A stretch of 64,000 nt of DNA from Caprella mutica (Eukaryota; Arthropoda; Malacostraca; Amphipoda; Caprellidae): positions 124,001 to 188,000 of the forward strand of contig CANNZV010001633.1 of the NCBI GenBank assembly GCA_947561585.1, in the 5' to 3' direction. The position numbers were made by a program, and so were the translations under genes. Under the pieces are notes generated by a model, which was not told where the DNA came from, did not search any database, and saw only the letters and a list, made by a program, of their open reading frames with translations. Positions 49,455-60,384 of the stretch are shown piece by piece (the stretch's first letter is position 1; each line of letters starts with the position of its first letter).

Positions 49455-51160
49455 GAAAACGTTATTTCCCAGTACTCTGACAGTGTTAATGCTCATTGGT
49501 GAGCTAACTTCTCTCAGTCTTTATCTATGGTTAGAGTAGTGCAAAGTGACGTTATTTCCCAGTACTCTGACAGTGTTAATGCTCATTGGTGAGCTAACTT
49601 CTCTCAGTCTTTATCTATTGTTAGAGTAGTGCAAAGTGACGTTATTTTCAGTACTCTGACAGTGTTAATGCTCATTGGTGAGCTAACTTCTCTCAGTCTT
49701 TATCTATGGTTAGAGTAGTGCAAAGTGACGTTATTTCCCAGTACTCTGACAGTGTTAATCCTCATTGGTGAGCTAACTTCTCTCAGTCTCTATCTATGGT
49801 TAGAGCAGTGCAAAGTGACGTTATTTCCCAGTACTCTGACAGTGTTAATGCTCATTGGTGAGCTAACTTCTCTCAGTCTCTATCTATGGTTAGAGTAGTG
49901 CAAAGTGACGTTATTTCCCAGTACTCTGACAGTGTTAATGCTCATTGGTGAGCTAACTTCTCTCAGTCTTTATCTATTGTTAGAGTAGTGCAAAGTGACG
50001 TTATTTTCAGTACTCTGACAGTGTTAATGCTCATTGGTGAGCTAACTTCTCTCAGTCTTTATCTATGGTTAGAGTAGTGCAAAGTGACGTTATTTCCCAG
50101 TACTCTGACAGTGTTAATGCTCATTGGTGAGCTAACTTCTCTCAGTCTTTATCTATTGTTAGAGTAGTGCAAAGTGACGTTATTTTCAGTACTCTGACAG
50201 TGTTAATGCTCATTGGTGAGCTAACTTCTCTCAGTCTTTATCTATGGTTAGAGTAGTGCAAAGTGACGTTATTTCCCAGTACTCTGACAGTGTTAATCCT
50301 CATTGGTGAGCTAACTTCTCTCAGTCTCTATCTATGGTTAGAGCAGTGCAAAGTGACGTTATTTCCCAGTACTCTGACAGTGTTAATGCTCATTGGTGAG
50401 CTAACTTCTCTCAGTCTCTATCTATGGTTAGAGTAGTGCAAAGTGACGTTATTTCCCAGTACTCTGACAGTGTTAATGCTCATTGGTGAGCTAACTTCTC
50501 TCAGTCTTTATCTATTGTTAGAGTAGTGCAAAGTGACGTTATTTTCAGTACTCTGACAGTGTTAATGCTCATTGGTGAGCTAACTTCTCTCAGTCTTTAT
50601 CTATGGTTAGAGTAGTGCAAAGTGACGTTATTTCCCAGTACTCTGACAGTGTTAATCCTCATTGGTGAGCTAACTTCTCTCAGTCTCTATCTATGGTTAG
50701 AGCAGTGCAAAGTGACGTTATTTCCCAGTACTCTGACAGTGTTAATGCTCATTGGTGAGCTAACTTCTCTCAGTCTCTATCTATGGTTAGAGTAGTGCAA
50801 AGTGACGTTATTTCCCAGTACTCTGACAGTGTTAATGCTCATTGTTGAGCTAACTTCTCTCAGTCTCTATCTATGGTTAGAGTAGTGCAAAGTGACGTTA
50901 TTTCCCAGTACTCTGACAGTGTTAATGCTCATTGTTGAGCTAACTTCTCTCAGTCTCTATCTATGGTAAGAGTAGTGCAAAGTGACGTTATTTCCCAGTA
51001 CTCTGACAGTGTTAATGCTCATTGGTGAGCTAACTTCTCTCAGTCTCTATCTATGGTTAGAGTAGTGCAAAGTGACGTTATTTTCAGTACTCTGACAGTG
51101 TTAATGCTCATTGGTGAGCTAACTTCTCTCAGTCTCTATCTATGGTTAGAGTAGTGAGAA
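49455..51160. repeat. 90-bp tandem array, about 19 copies (right arm)
   Basis: Units contain ATGCTCATTGGTGAGCTAAC and TAGAGTAGTGCAAAGTGACG. Marker variants (TTATTTTCAG against TTATTTCCCAG, TAATCCTCATT) recur in the same order, showing duplication of blocks of about four to seven units (360-630 bp). Inverted relative to 41945-42452. Confidence 0.96.
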
Positions 51161-51185
51161 ATGTTCATTTTAGATTAGTGAGTAT

Positions 51186-51280
51186 TCAAACAAGGATGGT
51201 AGAACGTCTAGTCGAACAAGATGAATGCTCTCATGCATTCGTCTTGTTCGACTAGACGTTCTACCAACCTTGTTTCAAAA
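51186..51280. repeat. Near-perfect hairpin in right arm
   Basis: GGTAGAACGTCTAGTCGAAC pairs with GTTCGACTAGACGTTCTACC. The stem continues outward through CAAACAAGG and CCTTGTTTC and inward through AAGATGAATGC. Its partner in the left arm is 41842-41924. Confidence 0.9.
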
Positions 51281-51849
51281 GAGGTTAGTAAACGAGTTAC
51301 TAAATTACAAATTATACTCCAATCGAGATATCTAACCGATCGATAATCAATGGTAGACTTAAAAGCACGGAACACTTTTATCAAAATTGTCATGATATTA
51401 AAATATCAAAGTTAATTTACTTGACGGTAAATTTTCTTATTTTTTTCTTGTGATAAATTAAGTTTGTGAACTATTTATTGCAGTTAAAAGTATTTTGAAG
51501 CAAGTTTCTTCATGTTACAAATTTTTAGCGATTTTGTTAATTTTTGGGTAACTGCCGTAAGAGCAAAAAATGTGTAACATTGGCTGTCAAATTGTAGTTA
51601 TCATTCGGTGGAAAACATCAACATGAAGAAAAAACTGACAAGTGTTCTCTTCTAAATGAATTTTTTCTCAACACGCTAGGTTTATTAGTTTTTATTTAAT
51701 TAGTAAATGAAATAAGTCGGTTGTTTATTTACCTTTTTTACTGAAGTTAGTGTTTCGTGATAGAAATTTCTATTTATTTTTTATTTTAGGGGATATACTA
51801 CTGTAAAAAGGAGTTCAGAATATATTATCTGTATTGTAATACTGGAAGG

Positions 51850-52175
51850 TCCCGCTCTTATTACACCTCGCTTTTATAAAAATTGGTAATAATAGCGAGG
51901 CATAATTAGATGTTATTACCGGTCGTAGACATAGAAAACCGAGACACATTTTTGAGGTGATTCTTTCCCTTTTAATTATATGATGCTGAAAAAATGGAAA
52001 TCATCTTTAAATTAGTCTATTTTAACAACTACTGAAGGTACAATTTTTTTCAATTATCATTTTGTTTGTTGAACCCTAATAATGTTTCATTCATTTTTGG
52101 AAATATTATAACCATTTGATAGATTGGTGGTGAAAATAGCTTTTCGCAAATGGTCAGAAAATGGATATTGAAGTA
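51850..52175. other. Fragment of the CGCTTTAA element family, then AT-rich
   Basis: GTAGACATAGAAAACCGAGA (about 51925) resembles GTAAACATAGAAACTGGAGA at 63380. Remainder unassigned. Confidence 0.4.
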
Positions 52176-52505
52176 CAGTAAAACTTTGAGTTATGAAGTT
52201 TTTTTTATGAAGCACCCGACTAATGAAGAACCTGAGTTATGAAATGCACCTGAGTTATGAAGTATTTTCTTTGTTTAAATCATAGAAAACGATAGTTCTT
52301 GAGGTATAACTATACCTTTTCCAAGTCAAGTTCTCAGAAGCGAATAATGAATTGGCAGAATTTAAAATCATCTTGCAGAAGTGAAAATGAAAAATTCTAG
52401 TATGACAAGCAATTACAAAATAGAAGTTTTTTTTATGAAAATTACAACTTCAATCCAATAGCGAATTTTTGCAATCTTCTCCGCCAGACTCTACCATATA
52501 ATAAG

Positions 52506-52675
52506 ATAATACTCTATTATAGGATAATACCCAATTATAGGACAATAGCTACCCAATTATAGGACAATAGCTACCCAATTATAGGATGAGACCCAATAAT
52601 TATTAAAGGTAAGGTTGATATCTAATTATGGGATACCCCTTATTAATTGTGTATTATCCTATAATGGAGTATTAT
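52506..52675. mobile_element. Small inverted-repeat element, 170 bp
   Basis: ATAATACTCTATTATAGGAT on the left is mirrored by ATCCTATAATGGAGTATTAT on the right. The left side has three CCCAATTATAGGACAATAGC-type units, so it has the same architecture as the foldback elements in miniature. Confidence 0.75.
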
Positions 52676-53034
52676 ATAGGAAAATGTAAATCAGGTAGGC
52701 AAATATTTACTATAAAGTTTAGGTTAACAATAAATCGGTTATATTGAGTATAAACTGTGTTTTTTGTATTGTTTGAGATTTAAATGATGTGTATTTTTTG
52801 TTAATGATTTAAATTTAGGCATAAATTAGCCATGATATATATTAATTTTTAGTACAATAATGAGTAGCTATATTGATTTCCCACAACATTTACTTAATAT
52901 TTGTTTAATTACCTCAATTTTGTATAAAATTTAGTGCACACAGAACATTCATATAAAAATAATATTTGTCATTGTTATCCCTCAATGACAAAAATTCTAT
53001 ATGATTTTAATTACAGAAAACTATCACTGCACAC

Positions 53035-54709
53035 GGGTCTAGGAAAATTGATCAAAAGCAATTGATCGAAAGGGAAATTGATCGAATGGAAAATTGATCA
53101 AAAGAAATTGATCAAAAGCAATTGATCGAATGGAAAATTGATCGAAAGGAAAATTGATCGAATGGAAAATTGATCGAAAGGAAAATTGATCGAAAGGAAA
53201 ATTGATCGAAAGGAAAATTTGTCGAATGGAAAATTGATCGAATGGAAAATTGATCGAAAGGAAAATTGATCGAATGGAAAATTGATCGAAAGGAAAATTG
53301 ATCGAAAGGAAAATTGATCGAAAGGAAAATTGATCGAATGGAAAATTGATCGAAAGGAAAATTGATCGAAAGGAAAATTGATCGAAAGGAAAATTGATCG
53401 AAAGGAAAATTGATCGAATGGAAAATTGATCGAAAGGAAAATTGATCGAAAGGAAAATTGATCGAAAGGAAAATAGATCAGCTTCATTTTTTCTTCCATC
53501 TGTGAGTGCAGCAACCGGTGCTTAGTGTCCCTCTTTGTTACATCCCTTGGTAAGTGACTGCACTCACAGAGTAGCTTTTCTGCATCCATGAGCATTGTCA
53601 CCGACGATGTTAAGTGACTTTGTTCATGAATCCACTTTCCTTTCTGACTGCTTCTTCCTATCTCTTGTATTTGAAACAATGAAACAATTTATTAAAAAAA
53701 AACACATATACAAAAAATGTATAGAAAAAAATTTAAAACAAAATAATATATTATTTATGTAATCAAGGCCCAAGAAACTCAAAAAGGCTTTCAGGACAAC
53801 CTATATAAGATATTTAATAAATCCAAGTGCAATTGTTAAGGCAAAAATTTGAAAAATCTAGAATCACATAAAATTGCCTGTAGAGTAACAGACATCGATG
53901 ATAAACTTCAACATTGTGAAAACAAAATGAACAAAAAATACATATAAGACAGTAATCTGGGTATTACAATACTACAATAATTGATTCCTTTTTGCCGTCA
54001 GTGACATGGCTTTTAGTTCCGAAACAGACGTTAAACCTATACTAAATTAAATAATTATTTAACTTTCATTTCACAAGTTATCTAGAACTATCTAAATTTT
54101 AGAACTTTGAAAACTTGAAGTTCTTCAAATTATAATATATTTGAAAGCATACAATTCTTTGTTATAGAAAAACAGTAGATTGAAGAAATGTTATACATTA
54201 ATTACTATTATATATTATTATCCCATAAATTATCATAGGAATTATTATTATTATTATATAAATCATGGTAACAAGATCTACTAGCTGTAATATATTGCAA
54301 GTAAGTTTCTCTGGTAATCCATGGTTTTAGTTATCATTGTCAATTAGTGTAAATAGATCCAATATCATTTTCGATCAATTTGGTTTCGGTCAATTCTCCA
54401 TTCGATCAATTGTTGTTCGATCAATTTTCCTTTAGATGAATTTTCCATTCGACCAATTTTCATTTCGACCAATTTTCCTTTCGACCAATTTTCCTTTAGA
54501 TGAATTTTCCATTCGACCAATTTTCATTTCGACCAATTTTCCTTTCGACCAATTTTCCTTTCGATCAATTTTCCTTTCGATCAATTTTCCTTTCGATCAA
54601 TTTTCCTTTCGATCAATTTTCCTTTCGATCAATTTTCCTTTCAATCAATTTTCATTTCGAGAAATTGTCCTTTCGAGAAATTTTCCTTTCGGTCAATTTT
54701 CTGGATCCC
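53035..54709. mobile_element. Foldback-like element, exact 9-bp duplication (FB-D)
   Basis: The left arm (53035-53475) starts GGGTCTAGGAAAATTGATC and has about 27 units of 16 bp (CGAAAGGAAAATTGAT, variant CGAATGG). The right arm (54370-54709), read from its outer end, starts GGGATCCAGAAAATTGACC with the same units inverted. The 9-bp target duplication ACTGCACAC is exact at 53026-53034 and 54710-54718. The interior carries a minus-strand segment of about 47 codons also present in the element at 59415. The rest is AT-rich and unrecognised. Confidence 0.88.
53500..53670 (-). other. Conserved coding-like segment inside FB-D
   Basis: The minus frame reads RSSQKGKWIHEQSHL, then MLMDAEKLLCECSHL and DVTKR. 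It matches RSSQKGKWLHEQSHL ... TLMDAEKLLCECSHL ... NVTKG on the plus strand at 59957-60085 in FB-E. Upstream on the minus strand, AAATACAAG just before it could be a splice acceptor. The frame runs straight into the repeat arm. I do not recognise the protein; it may be a remnant of a transposon gene or a captured host exon. Confidence 0.55.
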
Positions 54710-54719
54710 ACTGCACACG

Positions 54720-54838
54720 AATTATGAAGTGGCCCTAAGTTATGAAGTGGCCCTGAGTTATGAAGTGGCCCTGAGTTATGAAGTGGCCCTGAGTTATGAA
54801 GTGGCCCTGAGTTATGAAGTGGCCCTGAGTTATGAAGA
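54720..54838. repeat. 18-bp tandem array GAAGTGGCCCTGAGTTAT, about seven copies
   Basis: Nearly identical copies lie inside the right end of the pogo-like element. Confidence 0.9.
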
Positions 54839-54872
54839 AACCATTACTTCAAACTCAGGGGTTTCACTGTAA

Positions 54873-55235
54873 GTTCAGACATAAATTATATCTTCATTAG
54901 ACAACAACCGCAAAATGAAACAGATTTATTTCCATATTTTAAACGCATTCAAGTAACTATTCCTTTTGTAAAATATGTCGATCTGGAGAACTGTGCTAAG
55001 TACAAAAAGGAAGGCGCAAGTTTAAAATTAAAAATGTTCTCTCTGTACGCAAAGGATGGTACAATCTGAAGATAAAAATCAATTTCAAAATATTTTGTTA
55101 GATAGTACAAATATATTAAATATCTCAAAATCTTAAAATCAATCGAATTACTAAAAATGACCTTAAAATATGGAAATAAATCTGTTTTATTTTGCGGTTG
55201 TTGTCTAATAAAGATATATTTTATGTTTGAACTTA
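54873..55235. mobile_element. Inverted-repeat element, about 360 bp
   Basis: Arms of about 70 bp: AGACAACAACCGCAAAATGA and AACAGATTTATTTCCATATT on the left, mirrored near 55165-55235. Possible MITE; no clear duplication. Confidence 0.65.
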
Positions 55236-55382
55236 CAATGCCACACCTAAAAATTAAAGACAGACATGAATTTCTTGAAACAGATTTTTTACGCCGTATA
55301 AAATTCTTCAACTGGTTCTTGCAAAGGAGTCTCGGAAATTTCGGTCTTGAAATTTCGGTTTAAGAATTATAAAATGAATTAT

Positions 55383-55445
55383 AAATATAACCGTTATGTT
55401 GTTTGCTGCATCCGCTATTTTGTTGTACTGCACACTTGATATTAA
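55383..55445 (-). repeat. Inverted copy of the FB-B interior block
   Basis: TTTTGTTGTACTGCACACTT on the plus strand is the reverse of the block at 18545-18590 and 21510-21550. Confidence 0.6.
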
Positions 55446-55499
55446 CTGATATTAACTTGAGAAGTATCTTTTCACCTGTCACGTGAAATTTTATATTAC

Positions 55500-55760
55500 C
55501 TTTTTTCCTTTTATATATTCCTCAATGACTTCCTTCCATCTTTTCCTTCGTTTTTATGGAGTGTTGCAGATTGCACGACTCCCGTGGGTGTATTGTGCTG
55601 TCTTTGCATGGGAAGATTCCTGTACTTGGTCTTGCAATTTTTTCCTTGTCGCTTATCAGTGAGCTAATGGAAAATACTCCCCTGCCATGTGGTATGTTGT
55701 TGCTAAAGAACTTGAATCCCACCTGCAATGTCGCATAGCTCCCGACGTTTTATTACGTTT
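55500..55760. other. Less AT-rich stretch with frames on both strands
   Basis: Minus 55728-55522 (68 codons, KFFSNNIPHGRGVFSISSLI) and plus 55556-55738 are both open. Base composition is more coding-like than around it, but I recognise no family and see no convincing splice sites. It may be an old retroelement fragment. Confidence 0.25.
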
Positions 55761-56104
55761 ACTCACAAGTACTCGGAATGTCTTTTCTATCGGAAGAAGG
55801 GTGAATGGCATTGGCTAGTTCACTGAATGCTAACCTAGTCATTAACACTCTAAAACACTAGGGGTTCAATTGTTCTGTGTTAACCTTCTTTATCACTGAA
55901 TGCACTGTCCTTCCAAATTTCTTTTAACCATTTAAATTGAATCAGTTTTGACTGTTCTAAGATGCCATTGTTAACACCAGTTCAAAAACCGTCGAAGGTG
56001 TTCTAGGTGAACCTTTGCCCTTTAATTATTTTTATATAAAAATAATTTACAGCTACAACTAGACAGAAAACATCTTACAAGTGATAGGAAATATTAACCA
56101 ACTC

Positions 56105-56303
56105 TTGCAAGCTAAAGTTAGGTATATTCACTTCGCAAGCTAAGTGAATATACGTAACTTTCAGTGAAGCTGTTTTCTCCGTAACTATTACAAACATTAT
56201 GATCATGTAGGTGGGATAGATTGAAAATCATTTTATAGTAAATTACCTACATAATGATGATAATTGTAACAGTTACGGCAAAATAGCTTCACTGAAAACT
56301 ACC
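56105..56303. repeat. Inverted repeats near 56.2 kb
   Basis: TATATTCACTTCGCAAGCTAAGTGAATATA forms a small hairpin (56121-56151 region). A larger one pairs CAGTGAAGCTGTTTTCTCCG (56155) with its mirror at about 56270-56300. Confidence 0.65.
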
Positions 56304-56715
56304 GATAAAATTTTCAAAAATTACTCCTCAATTAGCTCCTATACGTATATACCAGGAGAAAAATTACGAGACACGCTCCTGATTTATTTGATTAGTCATA
56401 TGTGTCAGTTATAATAAGTGTGGAGTACACCTGTACATTTGATGTTACCATTGGATATTTTTTGTTTGCGGAATGTAAATTTGAAAGCATATATACAGTT
56501 TCGTTTATATATCTTTTTTTATTTATTTGAGTGTTGTATCTCTAATCTAAATATTATACTGTTACTTATTTGAATAAAAAAATATTTAATTTCTTGTTAG
56601 CTGTTTTTACCCTTATTACTTAGTTTCTTTAGAAAAACTTCATCGACTGTATTGTACATATTTCTATTATATATTAAATAATTAATATATTCACATATAT
56701 TAAATGAAAATTAGG

Positions 56716-56821
56716 TGTGTAAACGGAAAATATGACTTGGAATCAAATGACCGTGAATCATTTGACCATGAATCAAATGACCGGGAATCAAATGACCGAG
56801 GATCATTTGACCTAGACCCAA
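56716..56821. repeat. Very short foldback-like array, AATCAAATGACC units
   Basis: Five 15-17 bp units alternate AATCAAATGACC and AATCATTTGACC. Read from the right the border is GGGTCTAGGTCAAATGATC, sharing GGGTCTAGG with the left end of the element at 53035. Left border possibly GGTGTGTAAACGG. No duplication found. Confidence 0.5.
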
Positions 56822-57160
56822 TGTGTATAGTGAACCATCCTGATTTTTAAAGTCATGAGAAATGAGACAAGTTAGTTGAAGCTCCTTTTATAGTTCCAGA
56901 TGAAATCAATACGTCTAATAATATAAATGGTTCGACAATTGACTCTTATACACCAGTGGTAGCATAGTTTCAGAGTCGACAATACTTATCAATTAATTCT
57001 AAACATATTACCACACTAACCTCTGAAGTGAACATATTTAGTTTAGTCTGTCACAAATTCCCTTGAGTTTAATAAGCATCTCTATAGGTATTAATCATGT
57101 GTACAGTAGTTGAAAGAGAAGATCTAACAGTACAACTATTCTATAATGAAGTCATGTGTA

Positions 57161-58247
57161 CAGGGTGGTGCAAAAAAAAGGAAACCCATTTTCAAATTAG
57201 TTTATTTTACAAACTATCAAAGATAGAAATTTACTATCTACTAAAAATCCTGCAGCGAATTTAAAAAAGATACCTAAAAATGGCTTGCGCGAGCACGATA
57301 TACGCAAAAAAAATTCATAATAGGAATCATTCATTTCCATATGGTAGTAGTAAAAATTTAATCCTAGAATTTTTCATTCAATTAACGTTATTGTTATTGA
57401 CTCTTTCATTCATAGAAACACATCTTCATCACCAATCACGATATCTTCTACAAAATGTGCATTTTTTTGCAGAAACCATTTTGCAAAATTTAGACGGTGC
57501 GGTAAATCAGTTCTAAGAGTTTGAGCATTACATTCTTCTTGAAAGGATGATATCTCAAATCGTGTTAAACAATTATATGAAATGTGTATTAAATGATATC
57601 TAATTCTTACCATCTGATTTATATTTTTGTATTATCAATAAGCTGTTCATGAAAAAGATTATTGTTTTCATGTGTTCATTCTTTTCTCCTGCGGCATGAT
57701 CACTTTTTGTTCAAATTTAAAGTGGTTTCTTCAGTTTTGAACTTATTAACATTTGTCAATGTGGTTTTACAGTTGGTGGAAATTTTTCCGTAAAACAATG
57801 TTCAAAATGAGGTTGAACCTGTGTAAAACTTACAGTGTTTAAAAAAGTTGTCACAACAAAAACTCTGTTCTTTTGAAAGCTGCCTGTTTAAGGGTATCGA
57901 ATAGGATATAAAAATTAATGGCGAGATGATTTTATAAAGATATCAATTTTACCTTCAAAAACCAACTTTCAAATGGTAATTAATTGTTTTATTTTCTCTT
58001 ATTTGTTACGAAAAATAGTAGAATTTAATGTTGTTACATCCATATATAAATAAATATACCTCTTATGATTTTTTCCATATATTTCGTGCTCGCGCAAGCC
58101 ATTTTTATGTACCTTTTTTTAATTCGCTGCAGAATGTTTACACAAAAAGTAAACGAATAAAACTTTATTTTTAGAAAATTTCTAGCTTTGATAGTTTGTA
58201 AAATAAACTAGTTTGAAAATGGATTTCCTTTTTCTTGCGCCACCCTG
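57161..58247. mobile_element. Mariner-like element, about 1.1 kb
   Basis: Termini CAGGGTGGTGCAAAAAAAAG and CAGGGTGGCGCAAGAAAAAG are inverted, with TA on both sides. The similarity continues for about 140 bp through ACAAACTATCAAAG and GGCTTGCGCGAGCACG. The interior has short open frames but no transposase motif. A segment just outside on the right (GTATAGTGAACCAGCCTGAT) repeats 56827-56870. Confidence 0.88.
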
Positions 58248-58499
58248 TATAGTGAACCAGCCTGATTTTTAAAGTCATGAGAAATGAAATACGTTGTATA
58301 ATGAATTTATTTGAAAAAGAAAGAAAATATTTTGTGTAGTCTACCATGAAAAGGCCAGTTTCTATTCACCTCTCATATCTCTATAGTGAAATAAATCCTC
58401 TATAGTGAACTAGTTGAAGTTCACTATAGAGGAGTTCTACTTTAACTAGATTTAAGGCTTGAAGGTACGATTTCATTCATATTTTTTGCTCAATAGAGC

Positions 58500-58775
58500 T
58501 GTGCAAAAATTATGTAAGTACCAACATGGGTTTATCGTGATAGGTAGTACCAACATGGGTTTATCGTGATAGGTAGTACCAACATGGGTTTATCGTGATA
58601 GGTAGTACGAACATGGGTTTATCATGATAGGTAGTACCAACATGGGTTTATCGTGATAGGTAGTACCAACATGGGTTTATCATGATAGGTAGTACCAACA
58701 TGGGTTTATCATGATAGGTAGTACCAACATGGGTTTATCATGGTAGGTAGTACCAACATGGGTTTATCGTGAGAT
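58500..58775. repeat. 29-bp tandem array ACCAACATGGGTTTATCGTG, about 9.5 copies
   Basis: Units end ATAGGTAGT. Variants CGTGATAGG and CATGATAGG alternate in blocks. Diverged units follow to about 58810. Confidence 0.95.
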
Positions 58776-58810
58776 AGAGAAGTATAGTAACTACGTTGTT
58801 TGTCATGAGA

Positions 58811-59310
58811 AGCAGTACTAACATTCGCTTTTAGATTAGTTTGTTTATCTAAAATCAATAGACTGCAGTACTTCATCACTTCGTTGGTAGAGTCCGCAGA
58901 GAGGTGTGGACTGAGTTATCGATAGTAATTCTTTGTTTATATTCGTTACCATGGTAGGTATGACCTTTCGTCTGTCCTATAAATGACAATGTTATACCTG
59001 CATATATAGTGAATCAAATATTTTGTTACTGATAGTGAATTAGATATTTTCTTACTAATAGTAAATTAAGTATTTTTTACTGATTATAAATTTACTAGAT
59101 ACTTTTGAAATATTTATAACAATTTAATTTTTCTCACCATTTTGTCAGATACTCATAACACCATTCACGTAATTCATGAGATTTGATTGTGAAGCGTTTA
59201 CAGGAAATAGCCTTCTTGCTAAGAGATTAGAAAATATACATTAATTTAACATGGTTCCAACTGTATTGAAATAGCGAAACAGTTCAGTGTAGCAGGAGGT
59301 AGTCGACCCA
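58811..59310. other. Intergenic DNA, nothing recognised
   Basis: No exon or repeat was recognised. Confidence 0.4.
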
Positions 59311-59311
59311 T

Positions 59312-59351
59312 AATCATGCTTTAGTGAACGAATGTTCACTAAAGCATGATT
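59312..59351. repeat. Perfect 18-bp stem hairpin
   Basis: AATCATGCTTTAGTGAAC and GTTCACTAAAGCATGATT flank a 4-base loop. Confidence 0.85.
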
Positions 59352-59414
59352 GGGCTAGGGACAGGTCTGGTTAATTCCCTTATTACCTTCGCAAATTTGC
59401 GTTAGGTCATATTT

Positions 59415-60384
59415 GGTGCTAGGACAATTGCCACCCGCGGATAGTTGCCACCCCCGGACAATTGCCACCCCCGGACAATTTCCACCCAAATAATTAATAT
59501 CAGACCTCTTAACTTTAAAAATGGTGATAAAATATGTATATTATTGTTGTACGATTAATTATATACATTATAAGATTAAAAAAATATTACTATTCGGTTT
59601 CTGAATGTGCTTTTTAAGTATAATATTTTTTAAATCTTACGTTATCGAATACTTTATACCACTTCATTAGAACGATTCAAAACTGTTTAATTCCCTGATC
59701 GTCAATAACATTTTCAGGATTTATGATTTTAAAAACATATCACAACCCTAATTATATTGTCAGGATTCTTAACTTGTAAATTATATTACTGGGTAGTAAT
59801 ATAATTAACCTATTGTTTTTCCTTTTGCAAATAATTATAAATAAAGGCCTATTCTGGGCGATATAATTTAATTCAATTACTGGAATATCGTCTGCTTTAG
59901 TCATTTGGTTGACTATATCACTGACATCAAAAGGAAATAAAATACAAGGGACTTGAAGAAGCAGTCAGAAAGGAAAGTGGCTCCATGAACAGAGTCACCT
60001 ACCATCGTGGATGACAACGCTCATGGATGCAGAAAAGCTACTCTGTGAATGCAGTCACTTAAAAATGAATGTGACGAAAGGGTACACAATAATTCGTACA
60101 AAAACAACAAATAATTTATTATATCAACTATGAGAATAATTAATTTTCTAAAAAAAATATTAAATGTGGAATTAATTTTTTTTATCTTATAATGTATACA
60201 ATTAATAATTAATCGTACAAAAATAATATACATATTTTATCACCAATTTTAATGTTAAAAGGTCTGATAATTAATATTTGGGTGGCAATTGTCCGGGGGT
60301 GGCAATTTTCCGGGTGGCAATTGTCCGGGGGTGGCAATTGTCCGTGGTTGGCAATTGTCCGCGGGTGGCAATTGTCCGGTCACG
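59415..60384. mobile_element. Foldback-like element, 9-bp duplication (FB-E)
   Basis: The left arm starts GGTGCTAGGACAATTGCCAC and has four units of 17 bp (GACAATTGCCACCCCCG). The right arm, read inward, starts CGTGACCGGACAATTGCC with six units. The target duplication GTCATATTT is exact at 59406-59414 and 60385-60393. The innermost ends also pair (AATTAATATCAGACC and GGTCTGATAATTAATATT). The interior holds the conserved coding-like segment at 59957-60085. Confidence 0.88.
59957..60085 (+). other. Conserved coding-like segment inside FB-E
   Basis: The plus frame reads RSSQKGKWLHEQSHL, TTLMDAEKLLCECSHL and NVTKG, matching the minus-strand segment at 53500-53670 in FB-D. A TGA lies directly upstream in frame, at the point where a CAAG splice acceptor could sit. 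Protein family unknown. Confidence 0.55.

Larger units (their letters stand above)
40665..51845. repeat. Imperfect inverted repeat of about 11 kb
   Basis: The left arm (about 40665-46514) is the inverted counterpart of the right arm (about 48080-51845). Matching landmarks, outside in: ATATTCTGAAC (40680 / 51815), CTAACTTCAGTAAAAA (40748 / 51735), CGGCAGTTACCCAA (41566 / 51550), a hairpin (41842 / 51186), the 90-bp arrays, CAGGTTCATAATTGCG against CAGGTTCATCATTGCG (45043 / 49370), the GTTATAAC site, ACCGTAGCAGGTGTTAGCT (46187 / 48400) and CGACTCTACCAACACTGATA (46460 / 48117). The spacer is 46515-48079. Arms are diverged and differ by insertions in the left arm. It could be an old giant foldback element or an inverted segmental duplication. 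Confidence 0.85.
52176..54869. mobile_element. Pogo-like DNA element, split by a foldback element
   Basis: Inverted termini CAGTAAAACTTTGAGTTATG and CAGTGAAACCCCTGAGTTTG, flanked by TA, fit pogo/Tigger-type ends. Both ends carry GAGTTATGAAG units; on the right these form an 18-bp array (54720-54838). The element at 53035-54709 is inserted in it. No transposase was recognised. Confidence 0.7.

Noticed and set aside
53098..54738. Frames rich in FDQFSFRSIFLSIN
   Set aside because: Repeat translation of the arms of FB-D. Only the segment at 53500-53670 has independent support.
57280..57613. Frames inside the mariner-like element as a transposase
   Set aside because: No DDE-type motif or helix-turn-helix could be read; the element appears non-coding.
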